Assembly (NCBI GenBank): GCA_040905365.1 | Contig: JBBDRQ010000072.1 | Span: forward strand, 1-64,000 | Origin: JAHWKV01 sp040905365 | Lineage (GTDB): Bacteria; Actinomycetota; CADDZG01; JAHWKV01 | DNA: 64,000 nt | Direction: 5' to 3' | Part shown: piece after piece, positions 7,151 through 16,312 of the stretch | How the letters are laid out: every line of letters starts with the position of its first letter | Numbering within the stretch: the first letter of the stretch is position 1 | Notes under the pieces: model-generated | What the model saw: the letters and a program-made list of their open reading frames with translations, nothing else | What the model was told of the DNA's origin: nothing | Database searches by the model: none | Made by a program: the position numbers and the translations under genes

Positions 7151-9514
7151 GTGACGGACCAATACCCACCCCAAACAGGCGAAGACCGCTCGGAATCCCG
7201 GCACGGTAAGGAGCCGCCCTCGGAACCCGAGCCATCGGTTAAGGAGCTCGGATGGTCGCTGGTCCTGCTGACGGCCCTGATCGCTTCCTATTGGGCACAG
7301 AGGCTTACCGGTGCTGCTCAACGTACGGGAGTCCGGATTCCCCTGCCTAAGAAGCGACCGCTCCTTCTGGCAAAGTTGACCGTCCGTCCGGCCTACATCG
7401 TGGCCGTGGTGGCGGCCGCCGGCGCGGGGGCGATACTGGTGATCGACAGCGTCTTTCGGCCCGACCTACCGCCGACCCCTCCCTACACACAGACATCGAT
7501 GATTTTCGATGCTTCGGGAGAGATGGTTGCGACTTTGCACGGCGAGGAGAACCGCATCGTCGTACCGCTGGACGAGATCTCACCACACCTGCAAGCCGCA
7601 GTTCTGGCCGCGGAGGACCGCGAGTTCTACTTACACCACGGCATCAGCTGGCGCGGCATCATACGAGCCGCACGGACCAACCTCGACGAAGGAGAGACGC
7701 TGCAGGGCGGCTCCACCGTCACGCAACAATACGTCCGCAACGCTTTTCCCGAAGTAGGTAAGGAACGAACCATCGAGCGCAAGTTTAAGGAAGCCTTGTG
7801 GGCGATGGAGGTAGAGCGCAAGTACGGCAAGGACGAGATCCTGCAGGCCTACCTCAACACCGTCTACTTCGGCCGCGGCGCGTACGGGGCCGAAGCGGCC
7901 GCCAAGACTTACTTCGACGTCAGCGCCTCGGATTTAACGCCCGGACAGGCCGCATACCTGGCCGTGCTGTTGAGGTCGCCGGGCAAATACCAGATCGATA
8001 CTGATCCCCAAGCCGCAATCCTGGCCCGAAACGACGTGGTCAACGACATGGTGGGCCTTGAGACTCTCACGCCCGACGAGGCTCGGCTGGCCAAGCAGGA
8101 AGACCTGGCGGCCCAGTTCCAGCCCGCGCTCGAGGGTCAGCGGGAAGGGTCGGCCCGGGCGGGCTATTTCGTGGAGTACGTCCGGCGCACGATGAAGAGT
8201 AAGTTTCAATTTACCGATGACCAGATCCTCGGCGGCGGCTTGAGGATCTACACGACGTTGGATCTTAAGACCCAAAGGGCGGCGGAGGAGGCGGTTAGCT
8301 CCACCCTGGACAGGCCCGACGACCCGGACGCCGCGCTGATTGCCATGGACCCCGAGGGCCGGGTGCGCGCCATGGTCGGCGGCCGGGTGGTCGACGACCC
8401 CGACCGCGCCCGGGGGTTTAACTTTGCAGCCGATGTGCTCAACAGCGGAGGCGGCCGGCCGGCCGGATCTGCCTTCAAACCGATCGCCTTGGCCTCGTTC
8501 CTAGAGGAAGGCAACAGCGTCTACTCGACCTTCATGGGCCACTCGCAGATGGAGATCACCTCCGAGCGGTGCATGAACGAGGACGGGTCTCCGTGGGAGG
8601 TCGCCAACTACGGACACTCGGATTTCGGAGCCCTAAACCTGATCTCGGCGACCACCAACTCGGTCAACACTATCTACGCCCAGCTGATGGATTCGGAGGT
8701 TTCTCCCGAAGACTTTATCGAGACTGCAGAGGACCTCGGGATCCAGATTCCGCAGTTCGATCGGGGCTGTGCCCTAACTCTGGGCACCTCCGACGTGACG
8801 CCGATGGAGATGGCCCGGGCCTACACGACATTTGCCCAGCGGGGAGTGCGTCCCGACCCGATGGTCATCACCAAGGTGACGGGTCCGGACGGAGAGGTGA
8901 TAGTTGATCTGACGCCCAGCTCCCAGCAGGTGCTCGACCCGAACACGGCGGACACCATCAACTACGTGCTGCAGCGCAACGTACGAGCCGGCACCGGCAC
9001 CCGCGCTCAAATCGGACGGCCGGCGGCGGGTAAGACCGGCACCACGCAGGACTTCTCGAACGCATGGTTCGCGGGTTACACGCCCGACCTCACCGCAGTG
9101 GTGTGGATGGGCTACGCGCCGGAAGAAGACGGCACCATTCCACTGATGAAAAACGTCAGGGGCCGCTCGGTCACGGGGGGCTCCTTCCCCGCGGAAATCT
9201 GGGGCAAGTTCATGTCTGCCGCCCTGGAGAGCACCGAGGAGTCCTACTTCACCGATCCGCAGTTTGGAGGGCGGACCGTGCGGTACCGAATTCCAGACGA
9301 CGCCCTACAGATAGCCAGAGCCGACGATGACGAAGAGAGCGGACCCGACTCCGAAGGCGACGATGATGATTCGCAAGAAAACCCGGAACCGCCGGGCGCA
9401 CCGGACAAAGACTCGGATAGTTCCGATTCAGGAAACTCCGACGATAATGACGATAAGGAAGAGCCTTCCGCCCGGCGAGGCCTGTTCGACGAATGCTTCC
9501 CCTTCTGCGATTAA
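7151..9514 (+). CDS. Class A penicillin-binding protein (transglycosylase/transpeptidase)
   Basis: A 787-residue bifunctional peptidoglycan synthase. A cytoplasmic N-terminus of about 80 residues precedes one membrane helix (about 81-98). The GT51 glycosyltransferase domain follows with AAEDREFYLHHGISWRGI and QGGSTVTQQYVRN. The transpeptidase domain has all three active-site motifs: SAFK (SxxK, catalytic Ser), SVN (SxN) and KTGT within GKTGTTQDFSNAWFAGY. The extracellular C-terminus is a long Asp/Glu/Ser-rich tail ending in Cys-Phe-Pro-Phe-Cys-Asp, with two cysteines that could form a disulfide. The start is GTG, directly after the 40-codon ORF. Penicillin binding is expected from the family. 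Confidence 0.95.
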   Translation: MTDQYPPQTGEDRSESRHGKEPPSEPEPSVKELGWSLVLLTALIASYWAQRLTGAAQRTGVRIPLPKKRPLLLAKLTVRPAYIVAVVAAAGAGAILVIDSVFRPDLPPTPPYTQTSMIFDASGEMVATLHGEENRIVVPLDEISPHLQAAVLAAEDREFYLHHGISWRGIIRAARTNLDEGETLQGGSTVTQQYVRNAFPEVGKERTIERKFKEALWAMEVERKYGKDEILQAYLNTVYFGRGAYGAEAAAKTYFDVSASDLTPGQAAYLAVLLRSPGKYQIDTDPQAAILARNDVVNDMVGLETLTPDEARLAKQEDLAAQFQPALEGQREGSARAGYFVEYVRRTMKSKFQFTDDQILGGGLRIYTTLDLKTQRAAEEAVSSTLDRPDDPDAALIAMDPEGRVRAMVGGRVVDDPDRARGFNFAADVLNSGGGRPAGSAFKPIALASFLEEGNSVYSTFMGHSQMEITSERCMNEDGSPWEVANYGHSDFGALNLISATTNSVNTIYAQLMDSEVSPEDFIETAEDLGIQIPQFDRGCALTLGTSDVTPMEMARAYTTFAQRGVRPDPMVITKVTGPDGEVIVDLTPSSQQVLDPNTADTINYVLQRNVRAGTGTRAQIGRPAAGKTGTTQDFSNAWFAGYTPDLTAVVWMGYAPEEDGTIPLMKNVRGRSVTGGSFPAEIWGKFMSAALESTEESYFTDPQFGGRTVRYRIPDDALQIARADDDEESGPDSEGDDDDSQENPEPPGAPDKDSDSSDSGNSDDNDDKEEPSARRGLFDECFPFCD

Positions 9515-9528
9515 GCTAGGCCAGGGCA

Positions 9529-10617
9529 CTAGACGAACCGCAGCAGCAATGCCTCGATTGCCAGGGCCGCGTTGGCGTTGTTCCGGATGGCCGTTTGAGC
9601 GTCCAAGCACCGCTGCATCATGTCGACCCAAAACTTCGGATCCCGCCTGGCTGCGGCCGAGCACAGCTGCGGATCGGATTCCGATCCGGCTCCGGGTCCG
9701 CCCGCGCTCAGAGCCGCAATTTCCCGGCACGTAACAGCCATCCAGTAAACAAAGGCGGCCTGCGCTTCGGCTTCCACCCTGCGTAGCTGGCGTTTGTCTC
9801 TCTCGGCCTGACGCTTCTTCCAGGCGCCTAAGCCCTCCTTGCCGCTGACCTCGGCCAGCTCGGCCGAACGCTGCGCCTGAGCCTTCTCCACCCGCGAGCG
9901 TGTGTCAGCCGCCAGTTTCATGACCTCCTCGGCGGCCTTGAGTGCTTCGGACAACGTCAAGTCCTCGATTGCAGCCAGCCGTCGGGCCCTGTTCCGCAAC
10001 TCGGTTTCTTCGGGTTGCTCGATGAGACGGATGATGGCATCGGGGTCGGCATGAGCAATGTCGATAAGCCCGGCCGCCTCCGCCGCCGACAGTGAGTAGC
10101 TGCTCTGGAGCTGGCCCAGCAGCGCATGCTCCCCCACCGGAGGAAAATCGATGATCTGGCAGCGCGACAGAACCGTCGGCAAGAAGGCATCCACGGCGTC
10201 GGTGAGCAGTATCCACACCACGCTGGCGTTGGGTTCTTCCAACGCCTTTAGCAGCGCGTTTTGGCTGCGCTCCGGTATGCGATCGGCCTCCTCGATGATG
10301 AACACCCGATGGGCCGCCTCTATTGGAGTCTGGGCTGCCGCAGCGGCGGCCGAGCGAAGGACCTCGACAGGATGGGTGTAGCCCTCGGGATGCAGAACCG
10401 TCACATCCGGATGCAACTGCTTGAACACCCGCTCGCACCGGTGGCAACGGCCGCAGGCATCGGGGCAAACCAAAGCGGCGGCCAGGACGCGTGCGGCGAT
10501 CGACTTACCCGCCCCGGGTGAGCCCACCAGCAGGTAGGTTCCGGTCGGGCGGTCGGCGGCGCCCTGTAGAATTTTGAGAACCCGCGGGTGGCCGACGAAC
10601 CTCTCCCACACCGTCAC
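9529..10617 (-). CDS. holB: DNA polymerase III subunit delta prime
   Basis: A clamp-loader subunit of 362 residues. Walker A GSPGAGKS is at 32-39. The four-cysteine zinc module C-x3-C-x2-C-x2-C at about 51-61 is typical of tau/gamma and delta-prime subunits. An EEADRIPERSQNALLKALEEP segment (Walker B and sensor region, read in two parts) and a QIIDFPP-type sensor-1/SRC-like region follow. The mid-to-C-terminal part, rich in Lys, Arg and Glu, is more diverged. The GTG start lies 28 bp after the MFS-thymidylate kinase gene on the same strand, matching the tmk-holB order found in many bacteria. It is convergent with the PBP gene, with only 14 bp between the ends. Confidence 0.92.
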   Translation of the reverse strand: MTVWERFVGHPRVLKILQGAADRPTGTYLLVGSPGAGKSIAARVLAAALVCPDACGRCHRCERVFKQLHPDVTVLHPEGYTHPVEVLRSAAAAAAQTPIEAAHRVFIIEEADRIPERSQNALLKALEEPNASVVWILLTDAVDAFLPTVLSRCQIIDFPPVGEHALLGQLQSSYSLSAAEAAGLIDIAHADPDAIIRLIEQPEETELRNRARRLAAIEDLTLSEALKAAEEVMKLAADTRSRVEKAQAQRSAELAEVSGKEGLGAWKKRQAERDKRQLRRVEAEAQAAFVYWMAVTCREIAALSAGGPGAGSESDPQLCSAAARRDPKFWVDMMQRCLDAQTAIRNNANAALAIEALLLRFV

Positions 10618-10645
10618 GTCTTGCGGCCTCCGGGGTCCATCACGA

Positions 10646-12751
10646 TTAAGTCGCCAGTTCCGGCTTCAGATCACCGGACGGCTCGTGAGACATGAGCGCG
10701 ACATCGACCCGGCGCCGGATCTCTGCGGCAATCGCCTCCGGTGAGCGAGACGCGTCCACTACGGCAAACCGGGCCGAGTGGCGCTCGGCCAGCAACAGGT
10801 ACGCTCCCTGGACCTGCCGCTGGAAGTCCACACCCTCGTTCTCGATCCTGTCCCGGCGATCCGACCGGTCCCAGCCTTTCTCCGCATCGACGTCGAGCAA
10901 AATGACCAGGTCGGGCATAAGCCCCGAAGTTCCCCAACGGTTAACCGCCCGAACCTGGTCGGCGCCCAGCCCCCTGACGATGCCCTGATAGGCGACCGAG
11001 GAGTCCACATAACGGTCCGAGATCACTATGGCCCCGCTCTCCAGGGCGGGCATGACTACCTCCTCTACGTGCTGGGCCCGGTCGGCCGCGTACAGCAACG
11101 CCTCGGCCTTGCCGCACAACTCCGCGTGGTCCGGATCAAGCAGCAGGCCCCTTATCTTCTCCCCCATGCGGGTGCCTCCCGGCTCGTGACTGACCACCAC
11201 CCGGTGGCCTCGCTGCGTCAAGTACTCCTCGAGCATCTTCATCTGCGTGGTCTTACCGCTGCCATCGGTTCCCTCGAAGACCAAGAAGAGCCCCGACCCT
11301 GCGGGCCGTTGCCGGCGTCTTACCCCGATAGCTTTGGTTGTCACCAGGCCGGCCACTACTATGAGGAGGCCTCCGAGCCACATCGCCACCCGCAGACCCA
11401 AGATCTCCAACCTCAAATCCGCAAACCCCACCGAACCCGGCGCCGCCCGGTCCACCAACTTGACCACCACCGGGGCGACCGCGGCCGCCCCGACTATAGC
11501 CAGGCGGATGATCGAGTTGACTGCGGCCGAGCCGCGGGCGCGCAATCCCGGCTCCAGCTTCTCCTGAATCAGGGCATAGCCCGAAGGGTAGGCAAAGCCC
11601 GCGAACGCGCCGCAAAAACTGGCGAAGATCAAAGCAGAGGTCAGCGTCGACACGCTCCCGAACGCCACGGTGCACACCCCCATGGCAATCACCACGGCCG
11701 AGAGAATTATGTCCTTGGGTACCACCTGAGCGACGGGGCCGGCGAGAATGAAGCCGCCGCCCATCCCCACTCCGACCGCCGCAACCAGCAAGCCAAAGCT
11801 TCCCGAGCCTCCGCCCAGAACGTCCCCGACGAAGATGGGCGCCATAGTTATGAACGTTCCGATGCCGGCAAAGGCTCCGCCGATGCCCAAAACCCACGGC
11901 CGGATCATCTGATGACCAACGAGAAAGCGGACGCCTGTGACGAGATCGTTCCACCCGGCCTTGAAGCTCAGCGGCTCTTTGGCCGCGGCGCTGCGGGGTT
12001 TGATACGCAGCGTCATGGTCAGCCCGGCCGAGACCAGAAAAGTGACCGCATCCAAAAATAGCGCCAAGTGCTCGGGGTTGAGCGCAAACTCCTGTAAGCC
12101 GGAAGCTTCGCCCAGGCTCACCGAGGCCTTGGCCAGCGCACCGAACACCAAACCCGACAGGGGGAAGGTGGCGTAGGCGGCCATCAGCAGCAATGAATAG
12201 GCGTGCGTGTAGTGCTTGGGATCCTCAACCATATCCGGGACGGAGGCGTCCTTGGCGGGCTGCCACAGCAAGGTCAGCATCTCCAGCAACGCCGAGACAA
12301 TGAACAGCAGCAGAACCGGAGTCAACAACGGGATACCGCGGGTGATGGTTTCGACGAACGGCAGGATGAGGACCAGGCCAGCCCGGGCCGCGTCGCTGAA
12401 AACCATCACTTTCTTGCGGTCCCACCGGTCGCCCAGGACTCCGGCGATCGGGCTGAACAACAGAGCCGGGCCGATGCGGGCCAACAAAACCGCGGCAATG
12501 GCAAACTCGTCGTCGTAGATGCGCTGGACCAGTGCCACGATCGCGATCAGCCCGACCCAATCGCCCAAGGACGAGCTGATCTGCCCTACGAAAAACCTTC
12601 TGAAGGAACGCTGCCTAAGCAGCGTCTTATAGACCGACTTGGTTGCGGATCCGCCCAGGTCCGAGACTACTTTGCTGGGTTTAGAGAATCCGATCGGGGG
12701 CCTCCCGCCAGCGCCTCGACGCTCGGGTCCTGGTTCTGGGTATGGCGGCAC
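10646..12751 (-). CDS. tmk: MFS-type membrane domain fused to thymidylate kinase
   Basis: A 701-residue fusion. Residues about 45-475 form a major-facilitator-like membrane domain with the loop GDRWDRKKVM after the second helix. Residues about 488-690 are a complete dTMP kinase with P-loop EGTDGSGKT at 493-501, HEPGGTRMGEKIR, and SDRYVDSSVAYQG. Thymidylate kinase makes dTDP for DNA synthesis, and no other tmk is seen here. Similar membrane-tmk fusions are known in some actinobacteria such as streptomycetes. The GTG start lies inside the 3' end of topA, an 85-bp overlap; no later ATG or GTG precedes the first membrane helix. What the membrane half transports is unknown. holB follows. Confidence 0.88.
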   Translation of the reverse strand: MPPYPEPGPERRGAGGRPPIGFSKPSKVVSDLGGSATKSVYKTLLRQRSFRRFFVGQISSSLGDWVGLIAIVALVQRIYDDEFAIAAVLLARIGPALLFSPIAGVLGDRWDRKKVMVFSDAARAGLVLILPFVETITRGIPLLTPVLLLFIVSALLEMLTLLWQPAKDASVPDMVEDPKHYTHAYSLLLMAAYATFPLSGLVFGALAKASVSLGEASGLQEFALNPEHLALFLDAVTFLVSAGLTMTLRIKPRSAAAKEPLSFKAGWNDLVTGVRFLVGHQMIRPWVLGIGGAFAGIGTFITMAPIFVGDVLGGGSGSFGLLVAAVGVGMGGGFILAGPVAQVVPKDIILSAVVIAMGVCTVAFGSVSTLTSALIFASFCGAFAGFAYPSGYALIQEKLEPGLRARGSAAVNSIIRLAIVGAAAVAPVVVKLVDRAAPGSVGFADLRLEILGLRVAMWLGGLLIVVAGLVTTKAIGVRRRQRPAGSGLFLVFEGTDGSGKTTQMKMLEEYLTQRGHRVVVSHEPGGTRMGEKIRGLLLDPDHAELCGKAEALLYAADRAQHVEEVVMPALESGAIVISDRYVDSSVAYQGIVRGLGADQVRAVNRWGTSGLMPDLVILLDVDAEKGWDRSDRRDRIENEGVDFQRQVQGAYLLLAERHSARFAVVDASRSPEAIAAEIRRRVDVALMSHEPSGDLKPELAT

Positions 12752-14928
12752 GCGGGGTAGTGACTACACCCAAAAAACGTCCCCTTCTTTCCCTTACGTT
12801 CCAACAGTTCACCCGGCTGGCCGTCCTTGCACCGTTTGCACGGCTCAGTCTCGCACTTGGGGCAGGTCACTCCGGTGTTGCGAGGCTTAACTTTTTGAAT
12901 GTACTTGCAGTCGGGATAGGTGGAGCACCCAACAAACGGGCCAAATCTTCCGCGGCGCTTCTGCAGGGCGGCGCCGCACTCGGGACACTTCTCATCCAAC
13001 AGCTCCGGTGTCTGATCCGGTTGACCGGGCATCGGCTTGGTGAAAGAGCAGTCCGGATACCCCGAACAACCGTAGAATTTGCCGCGGCGGCCCAGCTTGA
13101 TCACCAGCGGCTGACTGCACTCGGGGCAAAGTTCATCGGTTGCCTGGGTGGTCACTTCCTCCTTGGGCACCTCACCTGCTTTGTTCAACCGGTCCTGCAG
13201 CGGCAAGTAGAAGGACTCGACAACCGGCCGGTACGACACCTTGCCCACAGCCATCTCGTCAAGTGAGTGCTCCATATCGGAGGTGAACTCAAAGTCCATG
13301 AAGTGGTCGCCGAAGTACCGCATCAAAAAGTCGCAGGTCACCTCGGCCGTGTCGGTGGCGTGAAACCTTTTGTTCTCCACCCGCACGAAGTCCCGCTTCT
13401 CATCCATCAGCGTCGACATGATTGAGGCGTACGTGGACGGCCGGCCGATCCCCCGGGCCTCCAACTCCTTGATAAGAGACGCTTCCGTAAAGCGGGGAGG
13501 CGGTTGGGTGAAGTGCTGCTCGGGCCTGAGTTCGTTGCGCTTGAGATCCTGCCCTGAGTCGAGGTCCGGCAGCCTGCGCAACTCCTCCTCTTCTTCGTCG
13601 CGCCCTTCGCGGTACAGCTTCATGAAGCCGTCAAAACGCATGGTCGACCCGTTCGCCCGGAAGACGTGGACCTCAGCGCCCCCGGCTGCGGGAGTGGCGG
13701 TGATGTTGGCCGAAACCTTGTCAAAGACAGCCGGTGTCATCAACGACGCTACCGAGCGTTTCCAGATCAGCTCGTAGACCTTGACCAGGGCGTCGATATC
13801 CCGTTTCTCGCCTTCCCTGATGACGCCCTCGATGTCCTGGGGGCGCCTGGCCAGATCGGTCGGCCGAATGCACTCGTGAGCTTCTTGGGCGCCTTTGGTC
13901 TTCTTCTCGTGATGCTTGTAACGGCCAGCCCAGTACTCGGCGCCGAAGTCATCCTTGACCAGGCTGGCCGCCGCGGCCACCGCCTCCTGGCTCATGGTCG
14001 TGGAATCGGTACGCATGTACGTGATGAACCCCCGCTCGTACAGCCGTTGAGCCAGCCCCATAGCGCGGCGGCTGCCTATGCCGAGCTTCCGTGAGGCCTC
14101 CATCTGGTAGCTCGAGGTGATGAACGGCGCCGGCGGAACCCGCTTGCTCTGAGAGGCCTTGACCTCGCCAACCTGCCAGCTCGCGCCGTCGAGCGCCGCC
14201 GCTATCGCGTCTGCACGCAGCTGGTCGGCGATACGTCTGCGCAGGTCCTCGGAGGAATCCTTGCCGATCTTGGTGGGGATCTTCTGGTCGCCGATTTGTA
14301 CGAGGGTGGCCTTGAACCCCTCGCCGGCCAAAGTCTCAAGAAGCGCTTGCAGGGTCCAGTACTCGACCGGTTCAAAGGCCTTTATCTCCCGCTCACGCTC
14401 CACGACCAGCCGCAAGGCGGGGCTCTGCACCCGACCGGCAGACAGCCCGTAGCGGATCTTGTGCCATACCAGCTGCGACACCGGGTAGCCCACCAGACGG
14501 TCGATGCCGCGGCGAGCCTGCTGAGCATCCACCAGCCTCTGGTCGATAGAGCGCGGCGACGCTACCGCGTCGCTAACCGCGCGCTTGGTAATCTCGGTGA
14601 AGGTCACCCGGCGCTGCTTCTCCTCGGGAATATCGCAGCTTTGGACGATGTGCCAGGCGATGGCCTCGCCTTCACGGTCATAGTCGGTGGCCAGATAGAC
14701 GGCCTCGGCGCTGCGGGCTGCTTTTGCAATGGCGGAGATGACCTTCTGCTTGTCCTCGTTGAGCACGTACTCCAACTCGAAGTTGTTGTCGACGTCGACG
14801 CCCAGTCTCTTTACGGGCAAATCGCGGACATGACCAACCGACGCAAGAACCTTGAAGTCCTTGCCCAGGTACTTGGCAATAGTTTTCGCTTTAGCCGGTG
14901 ATTCCACGACCATAAGTTTTGAAGTCAT
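12667..14928 (-). CDS. topA: DNA topoisomerase I
   Basis: A type IA topoisomerase that relaxes negative supercoils, with 753 residues. The Toprim domain opens with VVESPAKAKTIAKYLG and has acidic DYDREGE at 82-88. The catalytic tyrosine is Y304 in FITYMRTDST. The C-terminus carries three cysteine zinc-ribbon repeats (CPECSQPL..., CPECGAAL..., CPKCETEPC...), each followed by a GRRGKFYGCSGYPDC-like half. The ATG start faces a 316-bp divergent intergenic region. The 3' end overlaps the start of the MFS-tmk gene by 85 bp, so topA, tmk and holB form one replication operon. Confidence 0.96.
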   Translation of the reverse strand: MTSKLMVVESPAKAKTIAKYLGKDFKVLASVGHVRDLPVKRLGVDVDNNFELEYVLNEDKQKVISAIAKAARSAEAVYLATDYDREGEAIAWHIVQSCDIPEEKQRRVTFTEITKRAVSDAVASPRSIDQRLVDAQQARRGIDRLVGYPVSQLVWHKIRYGLSAGRVQSPALRLVVEREREIKAFEPVEYWTLQALLETLAGEGFKATLVQIGDQKIPTKIGKDSSEDLRRRIADQLRADAIAAALDGASWQVGEVKASQSKRVPPAPFITSSYQMEASRKLGIGSRRAMGLAQRLYERGFITYMRTDSTTMSQEAVAAAASLVKDDFGAEYWAGRYKHHEKKTKGAQEAHECIRPTDLARRPQDIEGVIREGEKRDIDALVKVYELIWKRSVASLMTPAVFDKVSANITATPAAGGAEVHVFRANGSTMRFDGFMKLYREGRDEEEEELRRLPDLDSGQDLKRNELRPEQHFTQPPPRFTEASLIKELEARGIGRPSTYASIMSTLMDEKRDFVRVENKRFHATDTAEVTCDFLMRYFGDHFMDFEFTSDMEHSLDEMAVGKVSYRPVVESFYLPLQDRLNKAGEVPKEEVTTQATDELCPECSQPLVIKLGRRGKFYGCSGYPDCSFTKPMPGQPDQTPELLDEKCPECGAALQKRRGRFGPFVGCSTYPDCKYIQKVKPRNTGVTCPKCETEPCKRCKDGQPGELLERKGKKGTFFGCSHYPACRHTQNQDPSVEALAGGPRSDSLNPAK

Positions 14929-15231
14929 AACGGGAGCGAAGCGTGTATTGGTTTCTCTTTTCTGTCAATCTGACGGTCGGCGGAGTGCTTTCGCCTCATA
15001 CTCTCACGGACTGTATTACAGACCTGCAACGGCATCTCTGGTTACGCGTGCACCCAGCCTCCTGGACAAATGTCCAATTGCGCTCAAGAATTTGTTACCT
15101 ACCCGGCAATGCCGGCTGACGTTGGCGGCGTCCGCTACCGCAAGAACTAGGAGTCCATCCAGTGACGAGTATTGCGCCACTAACCGATTAAACTAGTGGG
15201 TAAGAAGGGTTTTTTAAGCTTTACCAGGAAG
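14929..15231. other. Divergent intergenic region between topA and the OB-fold gene
   Basis: Roughly 300 bp with no credible ORF. It must hold both divergent promoters. The only clear symmetric element is the palindrome TGGACAAATGTCCA (6-2-6) at 15063-15076, a possible regulator site. An A+T-richer stretch, gggttttttaagc, around 15208-15220 lies just before the OB-fold gene. Confidence 0.45.
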
Positions 15232-15257
15232 ATGGATATGGTTAATGGATATGGTTA
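15232..15257 (+). repeat. 13-bp tandem duplication across the start of the OB-fold gene
   Basis: atggatatggtta occurs twice back to back (15232-15244 and 15245-15257). Because the unit is 13 bp, only the second copy is in frame with the protein. The AGGAAG ribosome-like site (about 15226-15231) is now about 14 bases from the in-frame ATG instead of touching the first copy. Confidence 0.9.
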
Positions 15258-15601
15258 TCGACCACCTCGACCAAACCGAAGAGCTGCACAGGCAACAGAC
15301 TCTTAAGTGGTGCCGCGAAGTTCCCGGCGTCGACCACGCCGAGGATTGCCGTAAACGCTCCCGCAGACGGATCGCCGGAATAGTCGAGAGTATCCGGCTG
15401 ATACCCACCAGCAACTCCAACACATTGGAGGTAACCATTTTCGACGGAACCGACCGCATCATCGGTGTGTGGCTGGGGCGCAAGGCAATTCCGGGGGTCA
15501 ATCTCGGTTCGCATTTGATCTTGGAGGGCACGGTAGGGTGCTTCAGGCGAGGGCCGCTGCAGATCATCAACCCCGCCTATGAGCTACTCCCCAGCGGGTG
15601 A
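15245..15601 (+). CDS. OB-fold nucleic-acid-binding domain protein
   Basis: A 118-residue cytosolic protein. From about residue 42 onward, RIAGIVESIRLIP, LEVTIFDGTDRIIGVWLGR and GSHLILEGTVG form the strand pattern of a small OB fold. The same type of protein (Rv2694c-like) sits beside the ceoB/ceoC TrkA genes in mycobacteria, as it does here. Nucleic-acid binding is the family expectation and a link to potassium uptake is inferred only from position. It converges on trkA, and the two coding regions overlap by 18 bp at their 3' ends. ATGs at 15245 and 15251 are both possible starts because of the tandem duplication. Confidence 0.8.
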   Translation: MDMVIDHLDQTEELHRQQTLKWCREVPGVDHAEDCRKRSRRRIAGIVESIRLIPTSNSNTLEVTIFDGTDRIIGVWLGRKAIPGVNLGSHLILEGTVGCFRRGPLQIINPAYELLPSG

Positions 15602-16312
15602 CTCCGAAGGAACCTCGCTTTGCACACCGTCGGACGTTTGCTGCGCCTCATTGGGCATTGACAGCAGGTTCTTGACTTCCTCCTGATTCCCAGCGTTGGC
15701 CAGCGCCAAAATCTCATCGCCGACCATCAGCGGAGTCTCGTCCCGTGGCGCCACCACATGGCCGCCTCGGATGACGGCGACGATTGCGCACTCCCTAGGA
15801 AGGGCGAGCTCGCCCAGAACTTTGCCAACAGCCGGAGAGTTTTCCGCCAGCGTCATCTCCACCAGAAGCACCTTGCCCTGCTCAAGACGCAGCAGCGTGA
15901 CCAGTTCCCCGACGATAACCGCCTCCTCCACCAACGAGGCCAGCAGGTGCGGCGGGCTTACTGCCGCGTCGACTCCCCACGCCTCGTTGAAGAGCCATTC
16001 GTTGTTGGGGTGATTCACCCGGGCTACGACCCGCTCGATACCGAATTCCTGCTTGGCCAGAAGGGAAGCGACCAGGTTCACCTTGTCGTCCCCGGTTGCG
16101 GCCACCATGACGTCGCAAGAGGCCAAACCCGCTCCCTTCAGGTTTAACGGTTCTGCCGCGTCGGCCAGAACCCACGTACAGGGGATCTTGGAGGAATTGC
16201 TCTCGACCAGGTCGTTATTCCGGTCGATCAAAATCACCGTGTGCCCCAAACGCAACAGGTCACGGGCCATGAACTGGCCGACGTTGCCGGCGCCGGCAAT
16301 AGCAATCTTCAC
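15584..16312 (-). CDS. trkA: TrkA-family potassium uptake regulator (second gene)
   Basis: A 242-residue peripheral membrane regulator for a Trk/Ktr-type potassium channel. The N-terminal RCK Rossmann domain starts KIAIAGAGNVGQFMARDL (GxGxxG), ends its second strand with the acidic ILIDRN for NAD binding, and contains ATGDDKVNLVASLLAKQ. The C-terminal TrkA_C domain ends VAPRDETPLMVGDEILALA. The GTG start overlaps the stop of the upstream trkA paralogue (GTGA). Paired TrkA proteins (CeoB/CeoC) with this gene order are known in mycobacteria. The membrane subunit TrkH is not in the window; the adjacent KimA-like importer may be a partner, which is inference. Confidence 0.92.
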   Translation of the reverse strand: MKIAIAGAGNVGQFMARDLLRLGHTVILIDRNNDLVESNSSKIPCTWVLADAAEPLNLKGAGLASCDVMVAATGDDKVNLVASLLAKQEFGIERVVARVNHPNNEWLFNEAWGVDAAVSPPHLLASLVEEAVIVGELVTLLRLEQGKVLLVEMTLAENSPAVGKVLGELALPRECAIVAVIRGGHVVAPRDETPLMVGDEILALANAGNQEEVKNLLSMPNEAQQTSDGVQSEVPSESPAGE

